DNA of 64,000 bases from Cenococcum geophilum 1.58. Its lineage: Eukaryota; Ascomycota; Dothideomycetes; Gloniales; Gloniaceae. The position numbers and the translations under genes were made by a program. Below, one piece after another: positions 1-14,119 of the stretch. Numbering within the stretch: the stretch's first letter is position 1; each line of letters begins with the position of its first letter. The notes under the pieces were generated by a model that was given only the letters and a program-made list of their open reading frames with translations, had not been told where the DNA came from and made no database searches. Location: contig KV748233.1 of assembly GCA_001692895.1 (NCBI GenBank), forward strand, positions 682,001 through 746,000, read 5' to 3'.

Positions 1-3000
1 TTTATTGTTCTATAGTTTAGCTTTTTAACTTAAAGCATCTGCCCTCGTGTTATCTGTACCCTTAGTATACTAAATCTTAAAATGGTATTCTATAAGCATC
101 TCTGCCTATCTAACCTATCTTTAGTTAAGTTCCTTTATTGTTAGGAATCCTATTAGGTTCTTATAATCTATCTTAACTATAAATAGTTTCTCTATGCCTT
201 ATAAGAATGCTCTCTATTCCTTTAGTGCTCTAACTATACCTAATAACTCCTTGTTATAAATATTATAGTTTAACTCTAGTAGTATTATCTTTCAACTATA
301 ATACGCCACTGGGTGCTATCTATCTTAATATCTCTATATAAAGTACGCCCCTAGTATATAGTCCAATATATCTATTTTTATAACCGTCTCTAGTCTTAGT
401 TAATAGATTTTAAGAACTAGCTCCTAGGTAAATAACTCTTTAACTTTTTTAAAAAGTTCTTGCTGTTTCTTTCCCTATACCTATAGTTCTTCTTTCTTCG
501 TTAGTTACGTAAGTGGCTTAATATCCTTTAACTACTATATTATAAACCTTCTACAGTAATTATAAAACCCTAGAAACGACCTTAACTATATAACATTTTC
601 TAGTTCTTACCAATTCTCTATAGCCTCGATCTTCTTTAGATCTATATTAAGTTAGCCTAGTTTAATAATAAATCTAACAAAATCGGTCTTCCTAGTAAAG
701 AACTCGCATTTCTTAATTGCTACTAATATCTGTTCTTCTTATAGTCTTTTTAAAACCTATTTAACGTATTCCCTATATTCTTTCTTAGTTATTAAGTGGA
801 TAATAATATTATTAAGGTATACTATAACAAATTTATCTAAGTGTTCTTTTAATATATTATTAATACGCTTCTAAAACGTTGCTAGTATATTTATAAGCCC
901 AAATTATATAACTAATAGTTTATATAGTCCTTTCTTTAACCTAAAGGCTGCCTTTTATTTGTTGCCTTCCTTAATCCGGATCTAATAGTACGCCTATCTT
1001 AGATTTATCTTTATAAAGATTTACGCGTTACCTATCCTGTCTTAGATTTTACTAATTAAGGGTAAAGAATACCTATTCTTTCTAGTAATGCTATTTAACT
1101 GTCTATAGTTAATATACAGCCTTAGTTTACCATTTTTCTTTAGTATAAATAGTACTAGATAACCCGCTAATAACTGCGATAGTCTAATATATCCCTTTTA
1201 TAAGTTTTCCTGGATAAACTCTTTTAATACTCTACCTTCTTCTTTGGTAAGCTTATAGATTAGAAAAAACTTTAGACTTATTCCTAGTTTTAATTCTATC
1301 TTATAGTCCCATACTATATAATCTAATAGCTTCTTACTTTCTAGTAACCATAATTTCTTGCTATACTTATAATATCTCTTTAGTATATAACTTAAGCCTT
1401 ACTTAGTCTCTTTATATATTACTCCGACTTAATACTATACCAACTTAGCTTATTATTATATCTTACGGCGTTAAGTATCTCTAATATTAACCTAACCTGT
1501 AATCTAATTAATCTTTAGATTATATTTCTATAACTAAGGCATTCCTAATACTGCTTTATTATTTCCTAATAGTAATATATTAAAAGATATCTTAATTTAT
1601 TTCCCTTTAATGGTTAACTAAATAGGTCCTATTTTAAGATTAATAATCTCTCCTCTATAGGCTATTAGATCTCCTAAAATTATAACTAATAGGTAAGATT
1701 ATTCCTTCTATCTATAAGGTAGTCCTATTTTTTTTAACTACTATTAGCGAGATATGGTTCCTTATTACTCCACTATCTATTAATGCCTTAAACTGTTAAT
1801 CTTGCCATTTAACTTATAAATTTAGGTATCGTCCTTAAATTCCTTTAAGGGTCTAAGGCTCTACTACTAGCTCCCTCTAGTCCCGTGGGCCTCTACTTTT
1901 TCTAACTATTAACTACTTAATCCTATTATACTTAGCTTACTCTTTAGCCAATATCTAGTTCGCTTTTTATCTTTAATATACTATAAATATATATTCTCTA
2001 GGCATTCCCACTACTATTATCCGTTTAAGCATTCTTCTATAAGGAATCTTCCTAGTTAAAGTATTAAATTACCTTCCTCTTAGACTTCTGCTGGATGCCA
2101 TCCGTATATATATTTGGCATTTCTATACTATTACTCGTCTATTATCCAGTATATTCTTATAAGGTATTTTTAATTCTTTTCTTTTGGATTCTTATATATC
2201 TCATATATATTATCCATATACGCAATCTATAATAACATATAGTATACTAGGTGCTTTAGGTTAACTCTTAGCTCGTCTTTATCCTTAAGTTTAAACCTCT
2301 ATTATACTAATCTAAACGTTATAACTTTATTTATAGGTACTAAGATACATCTCTTGCTTCTCTAGTCCTCTAATTATTCCTCTAAATCCTTTAACGTTAT
2401 AATTAAGGCTCCCTTAATATAAGTTATAGCCTTTTCTGTAATTAGGTGGTCCTAGATAACTTTCTTATCTAACTATATATAGAAATCTTCCTACTTATTG
2501 TTATGTCTCTGCCTATACTACTTTTAATACAGCTGCTAGAGTATATATAGCTTATCCATAAGGAAGTATCTTCTTATTACTGCATCGTAATAGCCCTTAG
2601 TGTATCGTTCCTTAAACCTAGTTAGGATTCCTAAATCCTCTTCGTTTTCCAGTTCGGTAAGCTACTTAGCTCTTAGTATGCCTGCCCTAGGCCTATTAGT
2701 AATTCTTTATATTAGCGCTCTGTCCTTTATATATCCTAATATACTAGATATCTTATCTAGTTTCTGTTCTTGCTATACAATAATTCTTTACCTAAATTCC
2801 TCCATGGTTTTTTTTAGTTTACGTCTCGCGCTCTAATTCTTAAAGTCTTCTTACTTCTTAATCCTAGTATTAACTTTTTAATCTTTAGTCTAAACACTAT
2901 ATTCTACTAGTAAGTCCTCTAGGTCTATATGTCTATCTCCTAGTCTAGTTGCTATTTGCACTATAGATTCTCTAATCTATAAAGAAGCTCCTCGCCTCTT

Positions 3001-4857
3001 ACCTATAGGCGTCCTAATTTATACCCCAAATTCTTAACCCCTTAGATTCGTTAATCCTAAGCTTACTTCTAACTTAAGCTTAGCTCCAGCCTTAGTCTAA
3101 CTAGGCTTACTTAGTATTCTTATCTTATCTTAAGAGTCTTAAATCTCACTTATCTCGTTTTAAGAGTCTTATACCTATAGGAAACTTCGTCCTAAGCTTA
3201 TTCGTATATCTTTAAACTAAGCTGCTACTCTACTCCATCGGTTTTCGTCTATTATAGGTCCTTAAGCTTACCTTATCTCGTCTTAAGAATCTTAGTCGTC
3301 TCTTATCTTATCTTAAGAATCTTAAGCCTTTGGCCTTTTACCTTTATTAAGTGCCAAAGTAGTTCGCTGTCCTACTTCTCTTGCGTCTTACAAAGCAATA
3401 GATATTATATCTAGTAGGGTCTTAATCCCTACTAATGTTCCTTATTCTATAGTGGAATCATCCTCTACCTTTAGTGTAACATCTCTAATAGCTGCGTATT
3501 CCTAGTAAACCGCCCTTATTACCTTATTATCACGAAATGTTTCGCCTACGTTAAATTTATCGTCCTTAATATCCAATCTACGAACTGGTTTATTAGTTCC
3601 TCTGCATCCTATAGGTACTAGCTCCTATAACTAGTAGCTTACGCCATACTTAGCGTTTTTATAAATTCGGCATGCGTTGTTATAACAAAACGCGAAACTT
3701 TTAATTAAATATTCTTTTGTTCCTCGCAGTATACTATTATTCCTCTATATATGTATATCTTCTGCCGTTAGCCTCGTTCCCTTTATTATATAGTAATTCT
3801 AACTATCTTTATAATCCCTCGCGAAATAACCTTATTTCCCACAATTTATGCAAGCTCTATTTCTAAACTATTGACTTTGCTATAGAGTCCGCCTAAACAT
3901 CTTCTGCTGCTAAGATCCCTAGTTTAGCCTCTGCTCCTTAGTCCTATAATTACTAGATCCTTAACCTTTAGGTTTCTATAGTTTCTTACTCTATCTCTTA
4001 TAGGCTTCTTTAGTACCACTTAGGTCCATTAGCTCTACGCTATACTATAGTTTTTAACTTAGCTTAGGTCGTTACGTACTCTACGCCTTATATAACTATA
4101 GAACTTTATCCTAGCCTCTTTTAGCCTATTCCCTTTAGTAGATCCAATTATTAATCTTAATCGCCTAATCTATTAGTTCCCTTAGGGTGTCCGTATCTTC
4201 CATTAGGATGATCGCGTTCTAGACTTTAGCCTTAAGTCCTTGCTTATACTATGCCATAAGCGCCCTATTATTCCACTTAACTTATATTGCCAATGTTTAG
4301 AACTATATTATATACTTAATTGCTAAGGTTTGTTGCGTAATGTCTTGGAGTTTTCTTTCCGCTATAGTTACTGCCTTTGGGTCTCCAAACATTTATATAA
4401 GTTACTCCACGAATCCATTCCAGCTTAAGAATATAAACCGTACCTCTTAGTTTGTAATCGTTATTCCGTTTACCTAGATTTCCGTAAAATAAGGCTTAAA
4501 CTATTTAAGTGCTCTTCCTGTTAGAAACAATCCTGCGTACGCTATTTAATCCATAGATATTACCAGCTTAGCTCCCTCTTACGCTACATTAAAGTGCATT
4601 TATATAAGGAATCCTTTAAGCTTTAATCTCTTTCCTAAGTATCTTTTAATTAATAGTAACTTAACCTTTACTGCGCCTATCCCGTTAATCCTATTTTCCA
4701 ACGTTACATTATTTTCTATTAACTAGTTAACTATCTCTTATAACTGTCCAACCGTTATAGGTTGCTATAAGTTAGTGTTTACTATACTAGTGTCGTTACC
4801 TAACCTCAATATAGTTGCCGCCGTCAATGGCGTTATAGTGGCTACTTTTGGTGGTAT
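1..4857 (-). pseudogene. A1 gag-pol remnant (gag, protease, RT, RNase H)
   Basis: This is a Gag-Pol polyprotein remnant inactivated by stops. The likely start codon is at 4,857 (ATG to ATA), by alignment with the intact ATG at 48,201 in A2. A CCHC zinc knuckle of Gag lies near 3,812-3,857 on the minus strand, with its last Cys changed to Tyr. RT motifs follow, and the YLDD box reads YLNN near 800-830. The RNase H segment ends at the window edge and has the conserved NTRADAL-type tail at about 1-60. Nearly every stop replaces a Gln, Trp or Arg codon, as RIP predicts. Integrase and chromodomain would lie left of the window. Confidence 0.85.
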
Positions 4858-4902
4858 ATTGTCCGACCTACTATTATTAATACTATAACTGGGTAGTAAT
4901 TG

Positions 4903-5328
4903 TGTAACGGAACCTTATAGTAAGAACTACGGTGGGTCCTATTATTAGGCTAGGTGTGTAGGAAATACAAGTAATAATAGTCGACAAGTAATAATAACTG
5001 GTGGAGTGGTTGCCCAATAGATTAACTCTAATTATATTCTAAGAATTATTATAAAGAAGGAACTATCTAGGTAGGGACTAAGGGTCCTTAAATACATAAC
5101 CGTACTCCTATAAAATCCTTCTTATACGTGATATACGTCTTATATATAAGGTACATAAGTTCCTCCTATTCCTCTCGTTTAATACGTAGTATATTATATA
5201 ACCTTGGTTACTATTCCTCGTCACATAGTTCTACCGGTTCCATCCTAGACCGTGCTTAAATTAACTAACTAGCTTCTTCCAACTCCTCTCCAAGTAGTCG
5301 TAACATAGTACTTAAAGCGTCCGTAACA
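4903..5328 (-). repeat. LTR of A1 (426 bp)
   Basis: It begins TGTAACGG and ends CCGTAACA on the plus strand. Its length equals both A2 LTRs. In element orientation it is the 5' LTR. The sequence just inside (CAATTACTACCCAGTTATAG in element sense) does not begin with the usual TGG of a tRNA primer-binding site. Confidence 0.93.
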
Positions 5329-6967
5329 ACCCTAACCAAATTATAATAGTATAAAGGAAACTAAATAAGATGATATATGGCTCTAAGAGCTTCCTATTAT
5401 ACTTTGCTAAGTTCCACCGCTATATTAAAAAGACTAGATAGAACGAACCCGCCTTAATTAATTGCCTAGTGGAATCCTTAAACTCTAAACTAAAGGCTTC
5501 CCTTATAGGAGTTAAACTGCTAGATACTCTTACTACCTGCACCAATGTTATTAACGGCCTATATAACGATATACTACGCCTTACCCTAAAATATATACCT
5601 TAATACTTTACCCCCTAGCCGTCTAAGACCCGTAAGGACCTAGACGCTATAGATATTAACGCTAAAACCCTCTCTTATACTCTAAAAGGATTTATTAAAT
5701 ATAAATAACGTATTAAACATGGCCTTTATTTTAAGTGCGGAAGTAATACTTATATCTTAAGTTACTGCTCTATCCCCCTACCTAAAATGAATATTTAAAT
5801 AACTAGTATAGGCGGTATACTACTGTTCTAATTATATAAAAGGATAACTAGCATAAGTAACTAATTACCTTAACTAAGTTCTATCTACCGACCCTAATTA
5901 TTATCCGGCTCTAACACATTATATAGTAAGCACTACTTATAAGGACGAAACTATAACTAATACGCTATAAGAACTCCGTCCTAATTGCCTCTAAAAGGAA
6001 GGTTTTAGAGCTAAGTCGCTCTCTAAGACGGCTCTGCCTTAAGATCTCGTTAAATGCTTTAGATATTACGAACTCTAACTTTTAAGATTATAGTATAACT
6101 ATTAACTACTGCCTATGGCAGAATAATTAACGGGTTAGTGTTTAAGTCTTAATTAATACAGGAGCCAGCGGTATAGGATTTATTAATATGATCTTTGCGT
6201 AAGATAATAGTTTTACCCTAACCCCCCTTAACCAGCATATTGACGTATTTAGATTTAATAGCAAACGTACTATCTTAGGCTGTATTACCTACGTAGTATT
6301 TCTAAAACTTTAATACCTAAACTATAAAGAACTAATTAGGCTTTTCATTACTACCCTAGGTTACTTAGTAATCCTTAAATAACCCTAGATAAAGCTATAT
6401 AAGGTGACTATTAATTAAAACAACCTTAAGCTTCTATTTACCGCCTCCCATTATAAGTAAAAGTGCCTTATAACTTACTACTTAGACCTAAAACCGAAAT
6501 TTAAAAAATCTACTAAGATCTACTAGCCTAAAAATTCCACTAAATTCCACCAATATAAGACTTCTACTAATATCTATTAAGGATCCGAAAATTCCACTAA
6601 ACCCTATAAACGGACCCTAAGTACTATACTACCCCGCGCTAAGTAAAAGCTTAAGCTTACTATATAAAAGTACTAGAAGGACTAGTACTCTACTATAAAA
6701 AGTATACTTAAAGAACCCGAACTTAAACCTAATATTAACTCCGCACTTAATACTAAACCTAAAGCTAAATAGGAAGCTATGTAAGAAACTATAGACAATC
6801 TAAGTAAGCTTAGCACCCTAGATATCTATATGATTAGAGCTACCCCACTAGTATAACTTACTAAGAAACCTAAGTATACGATTTTCGCTGTTACGATAGC
6901 CAATATTAAGAAGGCCTTAGCACTAAAGAAGCACACTAACCCTGCTACAAAGGTACTAGTAGAGTAT
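5329..6967 (+). pseudogene. C gag (3' part) and protease remnant
   Basis: The zinc knuckle of the nucleocapsid lies at 5,727-5,768 (spacing C-x2-C-x4-H-x4-C, with first Cys and His changed to Tyr). The aspartic protease active site is at 6,155-6,169 and reads NTGAS, the catalytic Asp having become Asn by G to A. A linker of about 270 codons follows before the frame is cut by the B2 LTR at 6,968, just where the N-terminal RT segment would begin. Stops are dispersed and of RIP type. The upstream part of gag lies beyond A1. Confidence 0.8.
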
Positions 6968-7245
6968 TGTGGTGGTGTGATTTAGCCCCCTAGATTTAAT
7001 ATCTAGATTAGGCGTAGCTTTGGGAGAGCCTAGGCCTTCTATAGTTATATAGGTCGGTTTAAAGCCCTTAGAGTCTTTAATAACTCGGGCGACACTAATA
7101 GATATACAATTTTCCTTTAATACACTCTTTTCTTTCTCTTCTTACTGCTTAATTCTAACTAATGGTGACTAACTAATAGACTAACCAACCGACAGACAGA
7201 TAGCACTAAGGCTTTCCTATCTTAGAGAGGTCGTACCCTCCTATA
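6968..7245 (+). repeat. 5' LTR of B2 (278 bp)
   Basis: It starts TGTGGTGGTGTG and ends GTACCCTCCTATA (the RIP form of CCCACA). It is related to the 254-bp LTRs of B1 mainly in its 3' half (TTTCCTATCTTAGAGAGGTC and onward). The middle differs, so this is a subfamily variant. Confidence 0.85.
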
Positions 7246-7629
7246 TATTTTATGGCATTCTATATAGGGACGACAGCAAGCTCTTTAGATTGGAAGTCTG
7301 GTGCTTTATATATAGGAGACGTATAAAAATGATCTAGAACTGTAATAGAACGACTAAGATAAAGAAGTACGGGCATATTAGCGACCTGTGCGCAGCTACT
7401 ACTATAAAGAATAAACCAACGACACTTGCCGAGCTCTCTATGCGGGAATGGTGGTCGGTAAGTAGCGACGAGAAGGCAAGTACGTAGTATAGTAAGATAA
7501 AGGATAAAAGGAAGGACTATGGTACACCAGAAACAGTAAAGAAAAGTCTTTTATATTTTATTTGCTATATTTATAACGGTCTATACTATTATTTTCGCAT
7601 TTATTAGAGCTACCTTTAAATTTATAACA
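7246..7629 (+). other. B2 untranslated leader
   Basis: The sequence directly after the LTR (TATTTTATGGCATTC...) is shared with B1 at 18,368. No gene is seen in it. It separates the LTR from the gag start and should hold primer-binding and packaging signals, though neither can be pinpointed. Confidence 0.6.
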
Positions 7630-8900
7630 ATGGCGATAGTACTAGTAAAGGGATTATTAGGAATATTAGGCCCATTCTATAATAACAGTAAGGGTGCTAG
7701 AAAGGGAAAGGAAAGTAAGCAGCCTATTAAACCGCGAAGCTCTCCTAAACTAGGGCATACAATACTAACCCTAACTCCTATAACGTTAGGGACTAATAAC
7801 CCTTAATAAATAGAGGATAAGGGTTATAAGGTCTACCTACCTATCCCTAGAGAAACTATAGGTCCACTACTTTTTACTAAACTATTAATAGAACGAGATA
7901 AGGTGTATATTATGGCCTAGCCTATACCGGCTTTAAGAACCCCTAGGACCCCTTACTTTATAGGATAAAACGTGTTGTAATTTATTAAACAGTATAAGCG
8001 GCTATGTATCCGGCACTATGTTACGGATAATAAGAAGTATTAAGGACTTCCAGAGTATTGCGACTATTAGATAGGGATATAAATCCAAAGTTTGCCTAAG
8101 TTTGCTATTAGTAACTAGATAGAACTTATAGGAAAGCTTAAAATAGACTACTAAGAAAGTAACTACTTTTAATAAGTTAAAACGGTAGAATTCTTAGAAG
8201 CTTATATACTACAGTATAGGAATAATCCACCCAGTAGTATACGCGAATACTATAGGTAGTTTACGTTAATCTCCTAAAAGGTTACTAGGCTAGTAATTTA
8301 GAAAACCGCGAATAAGGGTACTGGTTTGTAAGAGAACTCCTATTTAAATACTAAAAATATATAATAACTAAAATAGGAGCTGACCCCAATAGGCGAGAGT
8401 CTTTTAACTTCTACCTATTAAGGAGAGCTATAGAAGATAGGCTTAATTCGTATAAAGGCGCCGATTAGTTATTAATAATAAATTCTAAGGAATAAGGCCT
8501 TTATTAGCTAGTTAGATAATTCCGTAATTAGTAACTAGCTATAATAAACTAAAGAAATACTGCCCTTTAATTACTTATAGTCTCTTAGCTAAGTGAGTTA
8601 GTAAATACCTATTAAACGACTTAGGAAATAAACCCTAAACTAAAGAAACTTACTAATTAACTCCGGAAGCTTAATCTTAGGATAGTTAAATTAGTAGGCG
8701 TTATATCTTTAATACTATTCTTAAATAGGATTCGCTAAGATCTAATATAGTATATACAGCTCCTAAATAGGGCGTTAATGCGTTAAGAATAAATAAACCT
8801 ATAACCGGCACTAGGTAATAATAGACCGCAGCCGCCCTATAAGGGAGCGCTATAAAAATAATATAAGCCGGGCCTAGGAAGGTATAGAGGGCTAGGGAAC
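7630..8900 (+). pseudogene. B2 gag remnant
   Basis: The ATG at 7,630 opens a frame starting MAIVLVKGLLG, which continues with RIP-type stops for roughly 400 codons. The central part (around 7,900-8,350) matches the B1 gag remnant at 25,450-25,900 in the same order, including a GTPYFIG-like and a LPKF stretch. No clear zinc knuckle was found in this copy, although the B1 copy has one. The 3' limit is approximate. In family terms this is the structural capsid protein. Confidence 0.7.
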
Positions 8901-11900
8901 TTTAGCGTATACTAGATATAAAATTAAACGTATTATAGATATAGGGGTGCCTATTATTTTATTAATTAGTGTCTAGAGCTCTAAGAGTTAGTTTATTATA
9001 GTTTCCTATATATAAACGAAAATAACTAAATATACGCTAGAATACGTAAGCGTCTAGGAAATATAATTTTATATTTACTAAGTGACAATTAGATCTAGTT
9101 CCTTAAAGACTAGCTAAGGTAGAACGCGAATATTAACTCTAATACGCTAGCGATAGGTGTTTAACTAAGGGCAGCTTCTGTAGAGCTTGTAGAGGGTAAT
9201 AATACTAAAAGTAAAGAGAAACTTAGTAAGTCCTAGGAAGATATATACTAAGTAGAGTTAATATATATTAATTTAGTAAGGGCCATAACCTAGTTATAGC
9301 CTACGCTACGGGTATATAATCTTAGGAGACCGTAAGGGGAAGTAAGGGTGACGAAACAGCCTCTAAAGCCATTTAGTCCGTAACTAGCAATGGTTTAAAA
9401 TATACAACCAGGAGGATATATCTAAATTACACTACAGCCATAGTAGTAGACTCCTCTCCCACCGTTAAGTAGTAATAGGGGTAATAAAATAAATTATACT
9501 AAATAGCTAAGATAGACGGAGTAAATGGCGGATATAATAATAATAGTTAAGGCATCACAACTAAAGCTAGTTAGGATAATGGATATATTAAAAGGAAACG
9601 TCCTAAGCCTAACCGTAATAGCGGATAAGATCTTATTAAAAACTATTAAAGTTACTATTAGTAACTGCCTTATATATATGCCTAAAGTTATAAGGCTATT
9701 CTTTAAGCCTCTCTTATTACCCCTTATAGAGCCTTACTAATAGAAGTGGGAGAACATTAAGGTATTTATATCGTCAGCACACCTAACGTTCTATGCTAAT
9801 TAAGCCGGCCTAATAACTACTAAAGTAGACTAGATTGAATAAGAAGCAGGATTTATCCAGTTTTAAAGGCGGTGCCTAAAGGTAGAAGTACAGATAGGAG
9901 ATAGAAGGGCTAAATGTATAATAAACTCTAGAGCTAAGCTTAACCTTATTAAGGAAAGCGTAGCCCTATAATACGGCCTGCTAATATTAAGTCTGTCTTT
10001 ATAGTTATAAGGCGTACGTCTAACGTCTGCAAATAGAACTTAGTTTAAGTTTATTAGGCTAGTATATGCGGTCCCTATAGTAATAGGTAATGTCTTAATA
10101 TCTATAACGTTTATTACTATAGGGGAAATGTTATATAAGGTAATACTTAGTAAGCTATAGTTAGTAAGGGTTAGACTGGTAACGAAATAAACCGCAATAG
10201 GTTAGGTATCTTATATTATTTAATATAAAGATAGTAGAGTTAAAATTAGGTTCTTAACGTCTTATAAGAATACAATATTCTTTAAATTAAATAAAGGTAT
10301 TAGTATAGAAAACAGTTTAGGAAATATATAGCTAGTATAACTGCTAGGGTTATATCCGGGGTTACTTATAACCTAGCATATTAGAATAAAAAGGATATTA
10401 AGAATAAAGAGGAGGGAAATAAGGTGCGGCTCTAATATGGACATATACCGTTTTAGATATCCACTAGATAGAGCTATTAGTAAAAAAAGGAGTATAATAT
10501 TAAATAGAGAGAGCTTAATAGTAAAACGTTAAAGGAAGTTCTAAAGAAATACTTAAGGAAGGATTAGAAGCTAGTATTTAAAGTAAAAGCTAAGTCCCTT
10601 ATATATCGAATGTTAAAGATAATAGATTTATTTATAATATAAATAGAAAGCTACTAAAGTAAGGCCTAACTAAATGCTATAAATATAGCAACTGTGTATA
10701 AATGGAAGGTAGATAAAGTCCACCTAGTTAATTTATTAGCACTAAATGGAACAGTTATAGAAGGTATAGTGAAATAGCGAGAGGTAGCCTTATATTAATA
10801 AAAGGCGTCTATTTAAGGATTGCCTCTTAGACCGTATAATTATTTTCTTAAGCCGCGATATACTAAGCTGGCCTACAGTATATAACTAAAGCTAAAATAA
10901 TTAGAGCGTATAATTATAGGAGATATTTAGCTAAGAGAATAAGAGATCCTTAAGGCCATATTATTTAACTAAGAAGAGGCTCTAGTATAGGAGTTCTCTA
11001 AGATAGATTACGTTAGTAAAGACGTAACTCTACTACTAAAGATTAAAACCGTGCCGTATAAAGTATAGTAAGTGCTAAACTTTCTAGTACCTAGGGCCCT
11101 ATAAGGAGAAGTAATAAATATATTATAAAAATAACTAGCTTAAGGGACTCTGGAATATTATAAAAGTCTATATAGAAATCTAGAGTTTTTTATAAGTAAG
11201 AAGGAACGTAATAAGTACTAACTAATTAACGCGGCAATAAATATTAACTAAGTAACTGTTAGGAACGTAAATCTGCCGCTATATACCAATAAATTTTCTA
11301 AGGAGTTTATAGGGTATAAAGTTATATCTCTAATAGACTTCTTCTCTAGATATAACTAATTAGAGCTAAATATAGAAAGCTAAAACCTAATAGCTTTTAC
11401 AATACCTCTAGGACTTCTATAATAAATAACGGTACCTATAAGAGGTATAAATTCTATAGCCTAGTTTATACAGACAATTACTAAGATCTTAGAATAATAT
11501 ATCCTATACTATACTTTACCGTTTCTAGATAATATTATAGTAAAAGGCCCATAGACGGTATATAATAGAGAAGAGAGTCTTTTAAGCGTACGTAGATATA
11601 TTCTGGAATACATTATATAGCTAGATAGAGTGCTTATAGATTTAGAACAAGCTAGGTGTATAATCTTAGGCGTAAAGTCTTACTTCTATAAAGATAAGAT
11701 TATAGTAGTTAGCTACCGCTATAATGGAAAAAGACAATATCCGGAAGAGTTAAAGGTCACAAAGATTATTTACTAAAAAGACTGCGAAGACGTTATATCG
11801 GCCTAAGTATTCCTAGGAGTTGTTATATATTACCAAATATAGATAAAAGACTTCGCAATTAAGGCAGAGCCAATCTTCCAACTGCTATAAGTAAACGTTC

Positions 11901-13965
11901 CGTTTATATAGGGCATAGAGCAGATAGCCGCTATAAAGACTCTAAAGTATACAGTTACTATTATACCCGCATTAGTTTAGCTAAATTATAGTAAAGGGGC
12001 TAGGCTAATTATTCTCGCCGTTAACGGATATAAGAATAGATAGGGGTGCGGCCTTATATAACTGGATATACAAGGTCGTTATTACCTATATTAATATAAA
12101 AGCGGCATCTAGTCTTAGGCGGAGTAGAAATATAACTTAAAAAAGCTTAAGTATTAAGCGCTACTATATGCGTTAAAGAAGTGTCACGTATACCTATACG
12201 GCGTTTACTTTACAGTAGAGATAAATATAAATACCCTAGTTATATAGCTAAATTATACCGCTATTAATTTACCCGGAGCCTTAATAATAAGATAGCTAGC
12301 ATAGATTTAGCTATAGGACTTTAATATTAGATATATGCTAGGGAAGAAAAATAGCCTAGTTAACGGATTTTTATAACGGCTACCTAATAGTAAACGACCT
12401 AATAAGCCGACTGAGGATATTAAAGAGTTTATTAACTATAAATTAAGTGACTTAGAATATATAGCTGCCCCTCTTAAAATAGAAGTAGGTCTACTATTAG
12501 AAGACTTATACTTAAAGAAATCTTAGAAGATTATAAAGTGGCTAGTAATCTTATAACGTCCGGAAGAGATAAATACTAAGGAGTTTAAAAAGTTTAAATA
12601 ATATACGCTAAAGTTCCTAGTACGTGATTAATAGCTCTTTTACTAGTAGTTAAAAAATATACTAATATAAAGGGTAGTTAATAATAAGGACGCTTAGTAG
12701 GAGATTATTAAAAGCCTTTATAATTAAAGCGAATATTATAGATAAGAGGGAACGTATTAGAGGATTTTAAATTAATATTAATAGCTAGGGCTATAGGATT
12801 AGATATTATAGCATATTAAGTTATATCTATAATACTAAGAGCGACAGCTAAAGTAGGAAGAAGAAGTAATATACCTTATATAGGAGTCCACCTTATAGCA
12901 ATAAGTAGCAGTAGACATTACGTTTATACCTCTAAGCCGTCTTAAATTTTAGTACTTAGTTATTACTTAAGAATATATATCTAGATAGGTAGAGGCTTAG
13001 GCCCTTTAAAATAAGGACGCGAAAAGTATAGCGAAGTTCCTCTATAAAGATATTATCTGCTAATAGGGAGCATTTAAATAGCTCTTTATAGATAATAGAG
13101 GAGAGAATGCTAACATTACCGCAGCGCTTATAGAGCTCTATAATATTAAGAGGGTTATAGCTTCTACTTACTACGCTTAGGCGTAAGGCTTTATAGAGCA
13201 AGGCCATAAACCTATAATAGACGCTTTGGCGAAAATAGATGGCTTATAGCTAGATAATCTTTATACCGTTTTATAGGTAGATAGGATAACTATTAAGTGG
13301 CTTATGGAAATAACACTAGTAAGAGTTATATGCGGATATAAGCATATCCTTCCTATTAAACTCTGCATACCTACTTAATAGACGCTGCCTTAATAAACAG
13401 TTCGGACTATTATAAAGCTACTAGCACTTTATATAAAGCAGTTTAACTAAAAAGACGTAGATATAAAAGAGGCTATTACGTATATAAGACGACTAAGGGT
13501 AGCAAATAAGAAGTACTTTAATAATACCTACCACATTCGCTAGGATGGATTTAAGGTTAGAGATATAGTTATGCTTTATAATATGCAGCTTAAGTAAGAC
13601 TATTCTAGCAGTTATAAGTTAGATTTAAAATAGCTAGGCCCGTTCTATATATATAAGAGTTACCCTTATAAAGGATAGTACTTAATTAAGGATCTTAACG
13701 GCACGTCGTTCCGTAATTAAACTTTAAGGAATAGATTAAAGAAGTTTAAGGTCCGCTAGGAAAACTAGCTTAACTAGTTAGGCGGAACTATACTGTAAGA
13801 AATAATAGCAGAGCTAGAGCCTAAGGAAGATGCTATATAAAATCCACCAGTATCGTAATACTATATAGTTTAAGAAGTACGCGTTTTAGAAAGATTGTTT
13901 AATAGAACTAAGTATAAAATATTTAACTAGGGGACAGTTAAGTTCTAAGGTAGGAAAGGGGATAT
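8901..13965 (+). pseudogene. B2 pol remnant (protease, RT, RNase H, integrase)
   Basis: The protease active site lies near 9,918-9,955 and reads INSRAKLNLI, a RIP form of a DSGA-type site. RT lies at about 11,050-11,700 with a PFLDNIIVKGP motif instead of YLDD-IVYS. This marks a fungal Gypsy group distinct from the other elements in the window. RNase H follows at 11,990-12,400 (LPGALIIR...). Integrase runs about 12,740-13,750 with the DITFIPLSR and FIDNRGEN regions and an EQGHKPI box. No chromodomain was seen at the C-terminus. All stops fit CAA, CAG, TGG or CGA changes. A minus-strand open frame at 12,956-13,207 is a shadow of the integrase. Confidence 0.82.
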
Positions 13966-14119
13966 AGATAACAGCCGTGCAATCCATTTATTTATTTACT
14001 GTATTTTCTAAAGCTCTTTCTATTACGCTTTCTTATTTCCTTTTTTTAGTTATAGGAATCTAATATATGTTAATAGTAAGGTAAAGATAAAAGAATGTTT
14101 GCGTATAACTATCTAGTAT

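Larger units (their letters stand above)
1..5328 (-). mobile_element. A1: RIP-damaged Ty3/Gypsy chromovirus, left part outside window
   Basis: This is the same family as A2 (47,731-55,705), read on the minus strand. It starts with a 426-bp LTR at 4,903-5,328 and runs through gag, protease and RT to the end of RNase H at position 1, where the window cuts it. Position 1 corresponds to about 53,040 in A2. The right flank (from 5,329) is gag of element C, so A1 was inserted into C. Its other LTR and TSD partner lie off the left edge. The LTR retains intact TG and CA ends and looks less mutated than those of A2. Confidence 0.9.

Noticed and set aside
2600..2836. 78-codon plus-strand ORF
   Set aside because: It is antisense to the A1 gag-pol remnant, and its hydrophobic composition reflects AT-rich sequence.
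12956..13207. 83-codon minus-strand ORF
   Set aside because: It is a shadow of the B2 integrase remnant, which reads on the plus strand.
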